DNA of 40,273 bases from positions 1 through 40,273 of IMG/VR virus record IMGVR_UViG_3300036944_000785. One strand, written 5' to 3'. This document shows positions 1 through 8,828 of the stretch, in pieces. The DNA comes from a virus. The notes under the pieces were generated by a model. It made no database searches. It saw only the letters and a program-made list of their open reading frames with translations, and was not told the origin of the DNA. The position numbers were made by a program, and so were the translations under genes. The first letter of the stretch is position 1. Each line of letters starts with the position of its first letter.

Positions 1-127
1 TTCAGACACGGCACCGAGGGCACCACCCGTGGGGCTGTTGGCACGCATCTCTTGCAGGGCGTCGAACCCTACGCGCGCCTTGATGGAGTCCAGAGTTTTG
101 GCAAGGTCATGCGCCTTGGTGCCGGGA
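1..127. repeat. Terminal direct repeat, copy 1 (assembly overlap)
   Basis: These 127 bases are identical to 40147-40273. The exact length of 127 matches a common maximum assembler k-mer, and the gene crossing the junction stays in frame when the copies are merged. The simplest reading is a circular contig of 40,146 bp with one overlap left on, not a biological terminal repeat. Confidence 0.95.
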
Positions 128-1002
128 AGGTTTGCAAACACGCTACCAGCACCTACGGTTGGGATGCCCAATGCCATTTCTTGGTCAGAAAGGCTCAGCG
201 CGCGCGTAATATCTTCCGAAAGAATGTTGAGTTGCCGCTCTCTGGTAGCCTGCTGGCGTCCTTCCTTGCCCTGCTTCTCTTCAACCTTCGCTGCTGCAGG
301 GCCGCCGGGAACAGGAATCTGGATAAGCGAACCGTCAGGTGCGTTGCCCCAGATGTATCCCGGTGCCGGTGCTGGCAGATTACTCTTGCTGCCCTGCAAA
401 TCTCGCCGCAATGAAGCCTGATCCGCCGCCATCTGCGCCCGCAAGTCCCTGTTTGCCTGCCCTTCCTGCATCCGAGACAGTATGGCAGGATCAGCATCAA
501 CATAGGGACTGACCCCTATCTTCTGCTCATAGTTCGCAATGTACTGCGGATTTCCGGACAGAATAGCGTTGGTTGCCAGCCTCTGACGGGCCTTGAGGTT
601 CATTTCTGCCTGATCCGCCTTGCGCTTCTCCATCAGCGCCACATCCTGCGGCTGCAGGTACTCCATGGGGTTATACCCGAACTTGGTGGTCATCTCCTCA
701 CCGGTTCGGCCATACTGCCCCATGCTGCCGTCAAGCTGTCCGGATGCCAGCAACCCGCCAGTCTGGCGCGTGAGCATCTGGTTGTTTCTGTCGTCTGTCT
801 GCCACTGCATTTGGGTTTGCTTCCACACGTCTTCCTGCTGGCGGCGTGCTTCGGCCTGCTGGTCGAGTTCGCGCTGGCGGATTGCATCACCACGGTCTGC
901 AAACCCCTGTCCCAACGCCTGACCGAAGCTCATCAAGCCGGATGCGAACGGAGACGGGCCCGCGTAATAGTCACCTATGAAATTGTTGCTGTATCTTGAC
1001 AT
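1..1002 (-). CDS. DNA-ejection / internal virion protein, N-terminal part (gene crosses the contig ends)
   Basis: Reading leftward from an ATG at 1002 (protein starts MSRYSNNFIGDYYAG), the frame stays open to position 1 and continues through the overlap into 39922-40273. The full product is 408 aa. It is rich in Gln, Arg, Glu and Ala, with long stretches likely to form helices and coiled coil (residues about 40-110 and 250-330) and no enzyme motif. It lies between a Gln/Asn/Ala-rich virion protein and a 600-aa virion protein, and its stop overlaps the next start (TAATG). Position and composition fit an internal ejection protein of a short-tailed phage; the specific role is inferred from context only. 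Confidence 0.75.
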   Translation of the reverse strand, partial: MSRYSNNFIGDYYAGPSPFASGLMSFGQALGQGFADRGDAIRQRELDQQAEARRQQEDVWKQTQMQWQTDDRNNQMLTRQTGGLLASGQLDGSMGQYGRTGEEMTTKFGYNPMEYLQPQDVALMEKRKADQAEMNLKARQRLATNAILSGNPQYIANYEQKIGVSPYVDADPAILSRMQEGQANRDLRAQMAADQASLRRDLQGSKSNLPAPAPGYIWGNAPDGSLIQIPVPGGPAAAKVEEKQGKEGRQQATRERQLNILSEDITRALSLSDQEMALGIPTVGAGSVFANLPGTKAHDLAKTLDSIKARVGFDALQEMRANSPTGGALGAVSE

Positions 1003-1009
1003 GTGTCAC

Positions 1010-1849
1010 CTACCAAGAGAACAGGTTGCCGAACCCGCCAGCCTGACCGGCACCGGAGAGCAGCCCCCCGCCAAGCGAGCCAAGGCCGCCAAGGATGCCG
1101 CCCCACGTCTGCGCGTTTGCGGATTGCTGGGCCGCCTTTGCCTGCTGGTTGGCAGAATAGTTCGCTGCGTTCGCCTGCAACTGCGCCGAGTTCGCCGGGG
1201 TGGAGCCACCTGCAAGGCCTAGGTAGTTCTCAATCTGCTGCTGGTTGTATGCCTGCTTGTCTGCCCGTGCTGCCTCGTCGTATGCAAACTTGTCGCTGAT
1301 CTGCTGGTTTCCCCATGCCGCGTTCTGCTGGTTCAGGCCGTTGTTGTACTCGTTTGCAGCCTGATTCGCCGTCCACTGGTTCAGACCCTGATCACCTGCA
1401 AGCTTGTACGAATCCAGACCCGCGTTGACGCGGTTCATGTCGTTCGTCATTATCTGCTGGTTCGCCATCGTGTTGGCCTGCGCCGTGCCGGTCATGTAGT
1501 TCTGCGCGGCGTCACCCATGGCACCGCTCATCAAGCCGGAGCCGAGCGATCCATACATGCCATTCGCGCCAAACTTGTTATTGATGGCAGTCTGAGCGCT
1601 GTTCCACGCCTGATTGACGGGGGCCATGAAATCTGCACGAATCTGGTCATTGTTCTGGCCGATGCCCTGATACGCGGTCATGCTGGGATCGTAGCCCGTT
1701 CCGGCATACTGCGAAGCCTGCGTCTGATTGGCATACGGGTTGGCCATCTGGTTGCCGCTGTACGCCGTCATGGGGGTGTATGTGTTCCCCTTGATGGTGT
1801 TCTGTGCACCGGAAAGGCCAGCGGTAATGTACGGTGAATAATCTGCCAT
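1010..1849 (-). CDS. Gln/Asn/Ala-rich internal virion (ejection) protein
   Basis: A 279-aa protein with a good ribosome site (GGAGGTGACACC before ATG). It is extremely rich in Gln, Asn, Ala and Gly, with many NQQ and ANQ runs. A short Gly-Leu-rich hydrophobic tail at about residues 248-275 could insert in a membrane. This composition is typical of proteins stored inside the capsid of short-tailed phages and ejected with the DNA to form a channel across the envelope. It sits in the tail/ejection block between the metallopeptidase-like protein and the gene crossing the contig ends. I recognise no named family, and the function comes from context. Confidence 0.75.
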   Translation of the reverse strand: MADYSPYITAGLSGAQNTIKGNTYTPMTAYSGNQMANPYANQTQASQYAGTGYDPSMTAYQGIGQNNDQIRADFMAPVNQAWNSAQTAINNKFGANGMYGSLGSGLMSGAMGDAAQNYMTGTAQANTMANQQIMTNDMNRVNAGLDSYKLAGDQGLNQWTANQAANEYNNGLNQQNAAWGNQQISDKFAYDEAARADKQAYNQQQIENYLGLAGGSTPANSAQLQANAANYSANQQAKAAQQSANAQTWGGILGGLGSLGGGLLSGAGQAGGFGNLFSW

Positions 1850-1869
1850 GGTGTCACCTCCTATGGGTG

Positions 1870-2748
1870 CTATCGTCTGACAATAAGATCTGTCTGAGTG
1901 AAATATTCAGGAAGAACATTGCGCCGTTCCTCCGGCGCCATGTGCAATCTGTCCTGCACTGACCGTGCTTCTGCCTCTCCGTGAAGGCGGCGGTATGCGT
2001 CATAGGCTGAGTCAGAAAGAGCCTGCCCGCGCATGAACTCGTCTGGGCTACCACCGCGCGCGAATCCTTCCAGAGACTGCACAACGTGCTGCAGTTCATG
2101 CGCACCCGTGCTGGTAACATTCCCGTCGCGGCCAATGCCTGAGCGCCACAACTCGCTGTCAAAATATCCGCCTGTTCCGTCCATCAGGCCAACGCGCACA
2201 TTGCCCACGTCGGGGTACGCCGCAAAAAGGTCGGGGTGGCTGAAATACCCGTCAGCCTTTCCGCCTATTTCGTCCATCCATTCCGGTGCGGCCTTGGCCA
2301 TAGCATTGTCCGGTATCTCAAACCGCCACGCGCCGTCTGGTGCCATGCCCCAACCGGTTTCCTTCCAGATTGTAGGCATATCAGCACCTTGCGCCAGCAT
2401 CCCCTCCGCGCGTGAAAGGGCTTCACGGTCTGCGGTCTTGGCCATCTTCCCGGCGAAAATACCGAGCGAGTTGCTGGGCATGCTCATAAGCCCAACAGGT
2501 GCGGCCACCATGCCCCAATCCATGAGGGGCTGTTGGATATCCTCGGTAAGGTTGATCGGCTGCCCTGCCTGCGCCTTGTCCACTGAGTCAGACAGCAGGC
2601 CAAAGGAGTTGATCGGCTCCTGCACAAAGTTCTTGTAGAGACTCCCAGCCACGCCACCCGCATACCTTGCCGGTGAATCGCCGCCCGTGTACGCCTTGTC
2701 GTTGGCGACGGCATCAAATGCGTTCTGAATGTCAGAGAGTATGCCCAT
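1870..2748 (-). CDS. Virion-associated protein with LPD23-like domain and HExxH metallopeptidase motif
   Basis: A 292-aa protein. The middle contains a block ending WRFEIPDNAM, as in the large polyvalent protein associated domain LPD23. It is followed by a HELQHVVQ motif at about residues 218-225 and then GFARGGSP. HExxH is the zinc-binding signature of metallopeptidases, and the H-E-x-Q-H-x-x-Q form followed by G-F-A-R-G-G is how I remember these phage polyvalent-protein domains. Here it stands as a separate gene inside the ejection module, so it may be carried in the virion and act on host proteins or the cell envelope on entry. Enzyme activity is inferred from the motif only; the third zinc ligand is not obvious. 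Confidence 0.75.
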   Translation of the reverse strand: MGILSDIQNAFDAVANDKAYTGGDSPARYAGGVAGSLYKNFVQEPINSFGLLSDSVDKAQAGQPINLTEDIQQPLMDWGMVAAPVGLMSMPSNSLGIFAGKMAKTADREALSRAEGMLAQGADMPTIWKETGWGMAPDGAWRFEIPDNAMAKAAPEWMDEIGGKADGYFSHPDLFAAYPDVGNVRVGLMDGTGGYFDSELWRSGIGRDGNVTSTGAHELQHVVQSLEGFARGGSPDEFMRGQALSDSAYDAYRRLHGEAEARSVQDRLHMAPEERRNVLPEYFTQTDLIVRR

Positions 2749-2750
2749 GA

Positions 2751-3860
2751 TTAACGGCCTCCCATCCCGCGCCCCTTGCTTTCTCCATGGTCAGAGCCTG
2801 CGCCCATGGACCCGCGAGCACCTGACGAGTTCACACCGCCACCGCCGGAGCTTCCACCACGTGAGGCGGCGTTCGTTCTTGCGGCTGCGGCAAGGGCTGC
2901 TGCGTCCTGCTGACGTGCGAGCGCGTCCCGTGCATCCTGCCGCGCTGCCCACCCTTGATTCTGTGAAAGGCTGCCAAAGTGTGTGTCGGACCATCCCTTC
3001 GTGGGCCTGCCTCCCATCAATCCAGATTGTGCCTGTGATGCTTTAATTGCATCCTGAATCACAGACCTCAGCTGGGGAGCTAAGCTTGCCTCAATGTTCT
3101 GATTCATGTTTTGGGCATTAAGAGCCTCTGCGCGGGCTAGCCCAGCTACTGGAGACATGCTGAGGCTATCTGCAATGGCTTGCTTCCTTGCGGACTCTAT
3201 AGCGCCACCATAGGCTCTTCGGCCTGCAAGTTCTCCGTATTGGTTCTCTAGGTCATCACGTTCTTTTTCGTTGGTCCTCCACCCAGCAAAATCCATAACA
3301 GCATCCGTTACCATGGGCCCTGCGACACTCGCCGCAAACCCAAGGGCAGGATTAAACATTCCCATCAGACCTGTTACCGCCGTATTCGCAAGGCCACCCC
3401 AGAAACCACTAGGCTTGGAAAGCCCCATCTGATCGGCTACAAGGTTGCTCATAAATCCTGCCGCCGCACTTGGATTTGCAACACCGCTCACAACACTTTG
3501 CGCCACGTTACCCACGTTGGCAGGAGCGCCGGACAGCAACCCCATGCCGGTATTGGCAATGCCCTTAATGGCACCGCTCACGGCATAATCTCGCATCTGC
3601 CCCTTAATGGCATCGGCCCGCGCCTGTTGTTCAGGCGTCATGGCACCCATGTTATTCGTCGTCTGCTGGCGCTCTGCGGTCTGTCCGCTGCCACGCTGAT
3701 CAGTTGGTGAGATATTCTCGTTTCGCTCAGGATACGTGCCGACAGGGGCCGTGGACTCGCTCCCCCATGAACTGCCCCACGGAATCTGACCGTTGGACAT
3801 GCTCATCAGGCCGCCACCGTTCCAGCCGCTGACCCACGGGGTGAGAAATTGTGAACTCAT
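2751..3860 (-). CDS. Gly/Ala-rich internal virion (ejection) protein
   Basis: A 369-aa protein. The N-terminal 80 residues are polar and low in complexity. Residues about 90-200 are Gly/Ala-rich and alternately hydrophobic (GLLSGAPANVG, GLMGMFNPALGFAASVAG), suited to membrane insertion. A helical segment follows at about 210-320, then a Ser/Gly-rich basic tail ending GRGMGGR. It lies in the block between the tail hub and the tail fibre with 2-5 bp spacing to its neighbours. The pattern matches pore-forming ejection proteins of short-tailed phages; no sequence family is recognised. Confidence 0.7.
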   Translation of the reverse strand: MSSQFLTPWVSGWNGGGLMSMSNGQIPWGSSWGSESTAPVGTYPERNENISPTDQRGSGQTAERQQTTNNMGAMTPEQQARADAIKGQMRDYAVSGAIKGIANTGMGLLSGAPANVGNVAQSVVSGVANPSAAAGFMSNLVADQMGLSKPSGFWGGLANTAVTGLMGMFNPALGFAASVAGPMVTDAVMDFAGWRTNEKERDDLENQYGELAGRRAYGGAIESARKQAIADSLSMSPVAGLARAEALNAQNMNQNIEASLAPQLRSVIQDAIKASQAQSGLMGGRPTKGWSDTHFGSLSQNQGWAARQDARDALARQQDAAALAAAARTNAASRGGSSGGGGVNSSGARGSMGAGSDHGESKGRGMGGR

Positions 3861-3864
3861 GCGT

Positions 3865-4353
3865 TTACCTCCTCAGCCATGCTGTGTCAGGTGTTCCGAG
3901 CAGCGATGCAGTAAACCCGCTCATGCCGCGCACGGTGGGGTACAGTTCGCGATATGCAAGCTTCCATGCGTGGTGGAATCGTTCATACGGGCCGGAGAGG
4001 GGAACACCGGCCAGCACGACCTTCTGCGCACCCCAATGACGCAGCGCCACGGATACGGCAATGAGGGCTGAGCTTCCGCCGCACGGAGCACCGGAGCCGG
4101 AAGAAACATGCCGCACCCCATTATGTTTGTGCGTGCTCCACAATTCGCAGGTCAGGCCATGCGTATCGCGCAGCTCTGTCAGAAATTCGGGGTGTACAGA
4201 AAACAGCTTGTCAACGGGCAATGTGCAACGTGTGACTGCACGGTTGAGGCAGCACACCTCGTCCGCGGATATTCCCAATGCACCCCATGCCGAAAGGTCT
4301 TCCTCCAGCGTTGGCCCGTCGCCACAAATGAGCACAGCCTTGCGCTTGGGCAT
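3865..4353 (-). CDS. Rossmann-like protein resembling DUF115/MptE-type enzymes
   Basis: A 162-aa protein with a short Rossmann-type opening (AVLICGDGPTLEEDL, about residues 6-20). CLNRAV (35-40), FSVHPEFL (51-58) and a Gly-Ser-Ser helix followed by KVVLAGVPL (about 110-118) come after it. The G-x-GPSL-like loop and the V-N-R / V-x-x-H-P spacing recall DUF115 and 6-hydroxymethylpterin pyrophosphokinase MptE-like proteins, some linked to glycosyl transfer. It lies among tail genes, so a role in modifying virion or cell-surface glycans is possible. The substrate cannot be read from the sequence. Its start region duplicates that of the gene before it: 20 identical bases around the ATG. Confidence 0.6.
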   Translation of the reverse strand: MPKRKAVLICGDGPTLEEDLSAWGALGISADEVCCLNRAVTRCTLPVDKLFSVHPEFLTELRDTHGLTCELWSTHKHNGVRHVSSGSGAPCGGSSALIAVSVALRHWGAQKVVLAGVPLSGPYERFHHAWKLAYRELYPTVRGMSGFTASLLGTPDTAWLRR

Positions 4354-4356
4354 GGG

Positions 4357-5907
4357 CTACCTCCCAACCACGGCGAACTCTGCCGTTAATGAGTTGAACA
4401 CCACCCTGCCCCCGAGCACCCGAATTTGCACCGCTATTCCGCTGGCACGCACGTTTCCGGAGAACACAGGCTTGCTTTGCGCCTGCACATCCCCAAGTTT
4501 GTAGTCAGCATCTGCCAGCAGATCGAGTGCGTCATACAGAGGCTGGGCCGCATTGCCGGATGATGTGGTCAGCGTGCCGAATGTGACAGATGTGTTGGTC
4601 TCGGGGATGAAGGATTCAATAATGATCGTTGCCGGTCTGATGGGTTCCGTCACAATCTTGCAGCGCTTCATGATCAGGTCGCCGCCCAACCCCTCAAATG
4701 TCTTAGTGCGCAGGCTGGCAGCGATATTGCTTTCAACACCGTCTGCAAGCTCGTCCGTTCCCTTGTTGCTGAATCTGAACAGAACGCCGTCGTCACCGGC
4801 AATATAGACCACTCCGCCCACTTCGCAGAATGCACGGGGCCGGAATGTGCCGAAATCCAGTTGCGTGAAATACCCCACCACGGGGTGCCATACAACCATA
4901 CGCACAGACGATCCTGACCTGACAAGCACCCATAGCTGTGCCAGAGAATGTACGTATTGCACCGCGCAATAATCAGCATTCTGCACGGCCGCGGCTATCA
5001 GCCTGTTGATACGCAGGCCTATCAAGGGGTCAACGCCAACGTCGCCATATTGCCCGTTAGGAGTGGGGGCCACGGCCTTGAATCCGTTGTCGTCGATCAT
5101 GTACGCAGTCTGCCCTACAGACGCGATGGAATGGGGACACAGCGCCGTGTTGCTGGCGCTCAGCCTGTCGCCGCTCCATTGGTCTGGTGTTCCACTCGTC
5201 TGGATATAGTACAGTGCGCGGCTGGTCATGTTGCCGTCGTCGTCTTTCTTCACCTTGGCGATAATCAATATGGTGTAGATCACGGCGAATCCAACCACGT
5301 CGGCACCGTCGCCAAACCCTGCGGGGATAACGAGTGCAGCACCTGGGTCTGCCGTTGCCCAATCCGCGTAATCCTCAGGGCCGGAGAAATAGACAAGGTC
5401 AACCTGTGATGCCGAGGCACACACTATGCGGTTTCCGATGGTCGTCAGGGCTCGCGGGTTGGCAGGGCTGCCGGAGATATACGCCGTGGAGTCAGCCACC
5501 CCGTTGTAATACCACAATCCCGTATCACCCTCGTCAGCCACCACACACACGCCGTTGAAATCAAGGAATGACGGAACAACAGTGGTGCTCGTCAGCGCCT
5601 TGACCAAAGTCCATGTGGCACCGGTCCTGCGCCATATTTTCCCCTCGCTGACAGCCAGCAGATGCAGCGTGCCAACGGCGTCCACATACGGATGCAGCGC
5701 GAGCACGGGGTATGCGAAAACCTCCACATCCTCACGGGCAAGCCCCTGCCGCACGCACAGTCCGCGCTCAGGCTCGTGCCACCAGTTGAACGCACGGGAT
5801 AGCGCATTGTCTGCAAGCGCGTTGGCCGGTACGGACAGATCAAGCCCCCCGGTGGGAACAACATTCCGCTGATCAAGAATGGCGTGCTTACTGCTGCGCT
5901 TGGGCAT
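4357..5907 (-). CDS. Tail hub / head-tail stabilisation protein (probable)
   Basis: A 516-aa protein beginning with a segment typical of short-tailed phage hub or stabilisation proteins: an N-terminal GGLDLSVPANALADNAL stretch, then repeated beta-strand units with G-x-x-Y/W motifs (WYYNG, KIWRRTG, YIAGDDGVLFRF) that suggest a beta-propeller-like fold. It lies directly after the adaptor protein, the position of P22 gp10 (Phage_stabilise) or T7 tail tubular protein B. No diagnostic motif is visible, so hub, nozzle and stabilisation protein are all possible. Confidence 0.65.
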   Translation of the reverse strand: MPKRSSKHAILDQRNVVPTGGLDLSVPANALADNALSRAFNWWHEPERGLCVRQGLAREDVEVFAYPVLALHPYVDAVGTLHLLAVSEGKIWRRTGATWTLVKALTSTTVVPSFLDFNGVCVVADEGDTGLWYYNGVADSTAYISGSPANPRALTTIGNRIVCASASQVDLVYFSGPEDYADWATADPGAALVIPAGFGDGADVVGFAVIYTILIIAKVKKDDDGNMTSRALYYIQTSGTPDQWSGDRLSASNTALCPHSIASVGQTAYMIDDNGFKAVAPTPNGQYGDVGVDPLIGLRINRLIAAAVQNADYCAVQYVHSLAQLWVLVRSGSSVRMVVWHPVVGYFTQLDFGTFRPRAFCEVGGVVYIAGDDGVLFRFSNKGTDELADGVESNIAASLRTKTFEGLGGDLIMKRCKIVTEPIRPATIIIESFIPETNTSVTFGTLTTSSGNAAQPLYDALDLLADADYKLGDVQAQSKPVFSGNVRASGIAVQIRVLGGRVVFNSLTAEFAVVGR

Positions 5908-5910
5908 GGG

Positions 5911-6519
5911 CTACACCAACCACCCGCGATGCTTGACAACGGCAGGCTCAGCCAAGGCAAACTGCGCGAGGATGTTGTTTTCCAGATCCTGCAAAAACTG
6001 AGCGTCCTGCGTCACATCCATTTCGTCGTTCACGAACAGGCGCATGCGCACGTAATCCACCATAATGGGGTCAAGTTTGCCACCCCAAGGGGTCGAGTCG
6101 TTGCCTGTTACTGCTGTCGCAACGGGCCAGTAGCGCAGCCTGAAAGGAATTGCGCCTGTGGGTGTCCCCATGATGCGCAAATGGTCACCGTCCACGCAAA
6201 ATATGGTGGCCTCTGCCGCAGTCAGGGTGGAGTCGTATGCCTCCTGTGTTTTATGCAGCAATTCGCGTGACGTGTCCGTGCGCCACAGCCCGACAACGCT
6301 GGCAAAGTCGCCGGGGAGTTCATAGGCAGACGTTCCGGCCACCCCGGTGAACTCGTGTGTCTTGCGGCCAAAGGAAATGCTGTTGCGCTGCAAAAGCGCC
6401 TGCGCACGAACGATAGCAAGGTTCACCTGCCGCAGCAGCTCGGCATCCGTCCAGCGGGCATTGGCAGAGTCGCCAATCCCGTCGCGGATACTGGTATACA
6501 GGGACGATACAAAGGCCAT
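5911..6519 (-). CDS. Head-to-tail adaptor protein (SU10-type, probable)
   Basis: A 202-aa protein with a GGGGGGC-type ribosome site before ATG. It opens with a helical segment in which WTDAELLRQVNLA reads like adaptor proteins that bind under the portal ring, followed by TGVAGTSAYELPGDFASVVGL and a beta-rich middle with FRLRYWPVA. The AELPADFxxV-like sentence and the place between the capsid protein and the hub are characteristic of adaptor proteins of SU10-like and related short-tailed phages. It probably forms a 12-mer ring joining portal to tail. Confidence 0.7.
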   Translation of the reverse strand: MAFVSSLYTSIRDGIGDSANARWTDAELLRQVNLAIVRAQALLQRNSISFGRKTHEFTGVAGTSAYELPGDFASVVGLWRTDTSRELLHKTQEAYDSTLTAAEATIFCVDGDHLRIMGTPTGAIPFRLRYWPVATAVTGNDSTPWGGKLDPIMVDYVRMRLFVNDEMDVTQDAQFLQDLENNILAQFALAEPAVVKHRGWLV

Positions 6520-6529
6520 GGGTGCCCCC

Positions 6530-6808
6530 CTATTTCACGCGGTCAAAATCGTAATGGGGATTCTTTTTCACGAGGAAATCAAGCTGATCTTGGTCTGCGT
6601 TCAGCACATGCACGGACGGGTCAAACATTCCATCCGGCATATAGAACGGATACACTCTGCCAATGCGGATATCCTTGCCGAACTTGCGCAGCTCGGGGAA
6701 ATTGCGGAACGCCTTGGCAAGCAGGTCGGCTTCCTCGGTATCGGAAAGGATAATGGTGGATACCATCCCGTCCGGGCCGATATTCACCTCTTCGCAATGT
6801 CGGGACAT
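6530..6808 (-). CDS. Small virion-cluster protein of unknown function
   Basis: A 92-aa acidic protein with a clear ribosome site (GAGAGGCCTC before ATG), located between the major capsid gene and the adaptor gene. It has no membrane segment, cysteine cluster or recognisable motif. The text after residue 40 (RIGRVYPFYMPDGMFDP) looks folded rather than disordered. The position suggests a minor head or head-completion protein, but I cannot name it. Confidence 0.7.
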   Translation of the reverse strand: MSRHCEEVNIGPDGMVSTIILSDTEEADLLAKAFRNFPELRKFGKDIRIGRVYPFYMPDGMFDPSVHVLNADQDQLDFLVKKNPHYDFDRVK

Positions 6809-6826
6809 GAGGCCTCTCTTCGGTAA

Positions 6827-6848
6827 GGCGGGAGCCTAAGCCCCCGCC
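6827..6848 (-). terminator. Strong hairpin after the major capsid gene
   Basis: Read leftward, this is a 9-bp GC-rich stem (one G-U pair) closed by a 4-base loop, 24 bp past the capsid stop. No run of T follows (TTACCG), so it is a poor intrinsic terminator. It may slow transcription or protect the 3' end of the highly expressed capsid message. Confidence 0.45.
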
Positions 6849-6871
6849 GTTTATTCACTGCTCAGACGCTG

Positions 6872-7804
6872 CTAGGCCTGAGAAACCTTCTTGACCTTTG
6901 CGGCGGCCTTTTCGCTGTGGCAAATCAGCGTGCATTCGCCGATGGTCTGCCACTTGCGGGAGTCGCCGGACTTGGCAAGCTCGTTGGTCTTCATGTTGCG
7001 CAGCCAGCCCACCTTGAACTTGTCGGGCGAGTACAGGTACACGCGGTCATAGTCCGTGGAGCTGTCCACATCCACGCCGATATAGCGGTCAAGAACAACC
7101 TTGATCATCCCGTAGGGGGTGATGAGTTCCATCACAGCCATGGTCAGCTTCTTGGCGTCGGCGTTCTGGTTCACGGTGATGCGGCTGTTCTGGTCCCAAC
7201 CGGCAATAACACCGGCCTGAATGGGGCCGACAAGCAGGTTGTGCGATTCAGCGTCGCTGTTGGTGTATACAGCGCGGCTCATCGCCATCAGTTTGGATTC
7301 GTCGAAGTCGTTGGTGCCTGCGTAGCTGGCATAGCTCAGGTCGTTGGTGGTAATGAACCCTTCCATGCCCTTTGCCTGACGCGCAGTGGAACCGTCACCG
7401 GCCACGTAGGAGGCGTTGTTGATGAACGCCTTTTCCATGTCGGTGGCAATTTCCTTCATGGTCTTCTGCATCAGGCGGGAAGCCTCGCTCTTGCGACCGA
7501 TGGTGTTGGTGGCAAGGAAGGTTTCGGAAATCTGGAACGTATCCTGAAAAATCTGGGAGTAGTTGGAGAGGCGGGAAGGCTGGGCCTTTTCCGCAAAGGT
7601 GGCGTCAGCACCTTCAACGGCAGCGTTCGCCTGTCCGGTGGTGAGTTCATCTTCGAGCCATTCGTGAATGGTGTTGGTCACCTTGGTCTTGCCGATGGAC
7701 GACAGGAACGGGGTGTTGTGCGGGGTAACGGTCTGGATGATGTTTTCAACGTCCTCGAAGATGTTGTTCGCGGCGTTGGTGGTATAGGTGGTGTTCTGTG
7801 CCAT
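6872..7804 (-). CDS. Major capsid protein (SU10 / DUF5309 type, HK97 fold)
   Basis: A 310-aa protein with strong ribosome site AGGAGCATACGACA before ATG. The opening (FEDVENIIQTVTPHNTPFLSSIGK, positions 16-39) is the familiar start of the SU10-like/DUF5309 capsid family, in which an N-arm leads to a PFLSxIG turn. Further family-like features are QIFQDTFQISETF (about residues 85-97), a helix with KEIATDMEKAFI, and the C-terminal RVYLYSPDKFKVGWLR segment. It follows the scaffold gene directly, as expected, and builds the capsid shell with the 781-residue-class portal. Confidence 0.9.
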   Translation of the reverse strand: MAQNTTYTTNAANNIFEDVENIIQTVTPHNTPFLSSIGKTKVTNTIHEWLEDELTTGQANAAVEGADATFAEKAQPSRLSNYSQIFQDTFQISETFLATNTIGRKSEASRLMQKTMKEIATDMEKAFINNASYVAGDGSTARQAKGMEGFITTNDLSYASYAGTNDFDESKLMAMSRAVYTNSDAESHNLLVGPIQAGVIAGWDQNSRITVNQNADAKKLTMAVMELITPYGMIKVVLDRYIGVDVDSSTDYDRVYLYSPDKFKVGWLRNMKTNELAKSGDSRKWQTIGECTLICHSEKAAAKVKKVSQA

Positions 7805-7832
7805 TGTCGTATGCTCCTGCCCGTGTAGGGCG

Positions 7833-8825
7833 TCAGATGTTCATCTTGTCGATCACGCCGGAGAGTTCGAGGTATTTGCCAAGCTCGTCGCTTGATGCGT
7901 TCCCGTTGCGAATTTTGGCGTGCAGTGCCTTGCGCTGTTTAGCGCCATCGTCAGTCTGAACAGGAGCCGCGCCACCATCCTCAAGCACGGGCGTGCGCGT
8001 CTGGCGCTGCACGGGCTTGGGCTGCTGTGGCTGTTCAACCTGTTGGGGTTGTGCCTGCGCGGGCGACTGCTGCGAGCCTCCGGCAAGGCGGGTTCGGGTC
8101 TTCATGTACATGTCCATGTATGCGCTGGGGTCAACGTCAAGCTGTTGGTACACGGCGCGGCCAACCGATTCCGGTAAGCCTGTCACGTGTTCCATTATGG
8201 CGTTCTGCACCTGCTGAAACATGGGGTCACTTTGCACACGCGCCCGCGTCGCTTCGATAGCCTGCTTGGTCTGGGACAGCTGCATGGAGCGCTGCACCTC
8301 TTCAAGCTTGGGCTGAAATTCCTTCATGGCTTCCTGCCGCGCTTCCCACTTGATGCGCTCTATGGGGTCTTCCGGCGGCTGTGGTGCCTGCTGTTGCTGC
8401 ACCTGTGCCTGCTGGTCATACCCGAACACGTGGGCGGCGAACTTCGGGTCATGCTGCACGCGCTTGGTCAGCATCTCCCATGCGGCAAGCTCCTTCTGCT
8501 TGGCTGCCACCTCTTCCAGCTTTTTGGTGGCAATGCTTTCAATGCGCTTGTCGCGGGCGAGCACAAGCTGCTTTGCCGCAGTGTCAAGGGCGTTAAACGC
8601 TTCCTTGTCTTCATTCGCCCAATGCTCAGGAGCGGCGATTACGGGCTGCGGCTGTACCGCCGGTTCCGGCTCTGCCTGCTGCGGTTCGGCTGGGGCCGGT
8701 TCTTCACCGCCCATTGCAACGTCGGCGAACTGTTCGTAAATGTCCTTGTCGGCGACCTGCGCGGCATCGACTGCTACCTGTTCCGCGCCCTGTTCAGGCT
8801 GGATGGCGTTGGGGTCAAGAGTCAT
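7833..8825 (-). CDS. Capsid scaffolding protein
   Basis: A 330-aa acidic, highly charged protein immediately upstream of the capsid gene. It is Gln/Pro-rich at both ends (residues about 40-70 and 255-285) with a long helical, coiled-coil-prone middle (residues about 75-220). The charged C-terminal helix KALHAKIRNGNASSDEL is the type that docks on capsid subunits. Scaffold proteins direct procapsid assembly and then leave. No protease signature is seen, so removal without cleavage is more likely. Assignment rests on position and composition. Confidence 0.8.
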   Translation of the reverse strand: MTLDPNAIQPEQGAEQVAVDAAQVADKDIYEQFADVAMGGEEPAPAEPQQAEPEPAVQPQPVIAAPEHWANEDKEAFNALDTAAKQLVLARDKRIESIATKKLEEVAAKQKELAAWEMLTKRVQHDPKFAAHVFGYDQQAQVQQQQAPQPPEDPIERIKWEARQEAMKEFQPKLEEVQRSMQLSQTKQAIEATRARVQSDPMFQQVQNAIMEHVTGLPESVGRAVYQQLDVDPSAYMDMYMKTRTRLAGGSQQSPAQAQPQQVEQPQQPKPVQRQTRTPVLEDGGAAPVQTDDGAKQRKALHAKIRNGNASSDELGKYLELSGVIDKMNI

Positions 8826-8828
8826 GGT

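Noticed and set aside
1-127. Biological terminal repeat as in T7-like phages
   Set aside because: The length equals a common assembler k-mer, and the join keeps a gene in frame; headful-type terminase is more likely.
6917-7828. Long frame (303 codons) antisense to the major capsid gene
   Set aside because: It is a shadow of the highly codon-biased capsid gene; the capsid reading is unmistakable.
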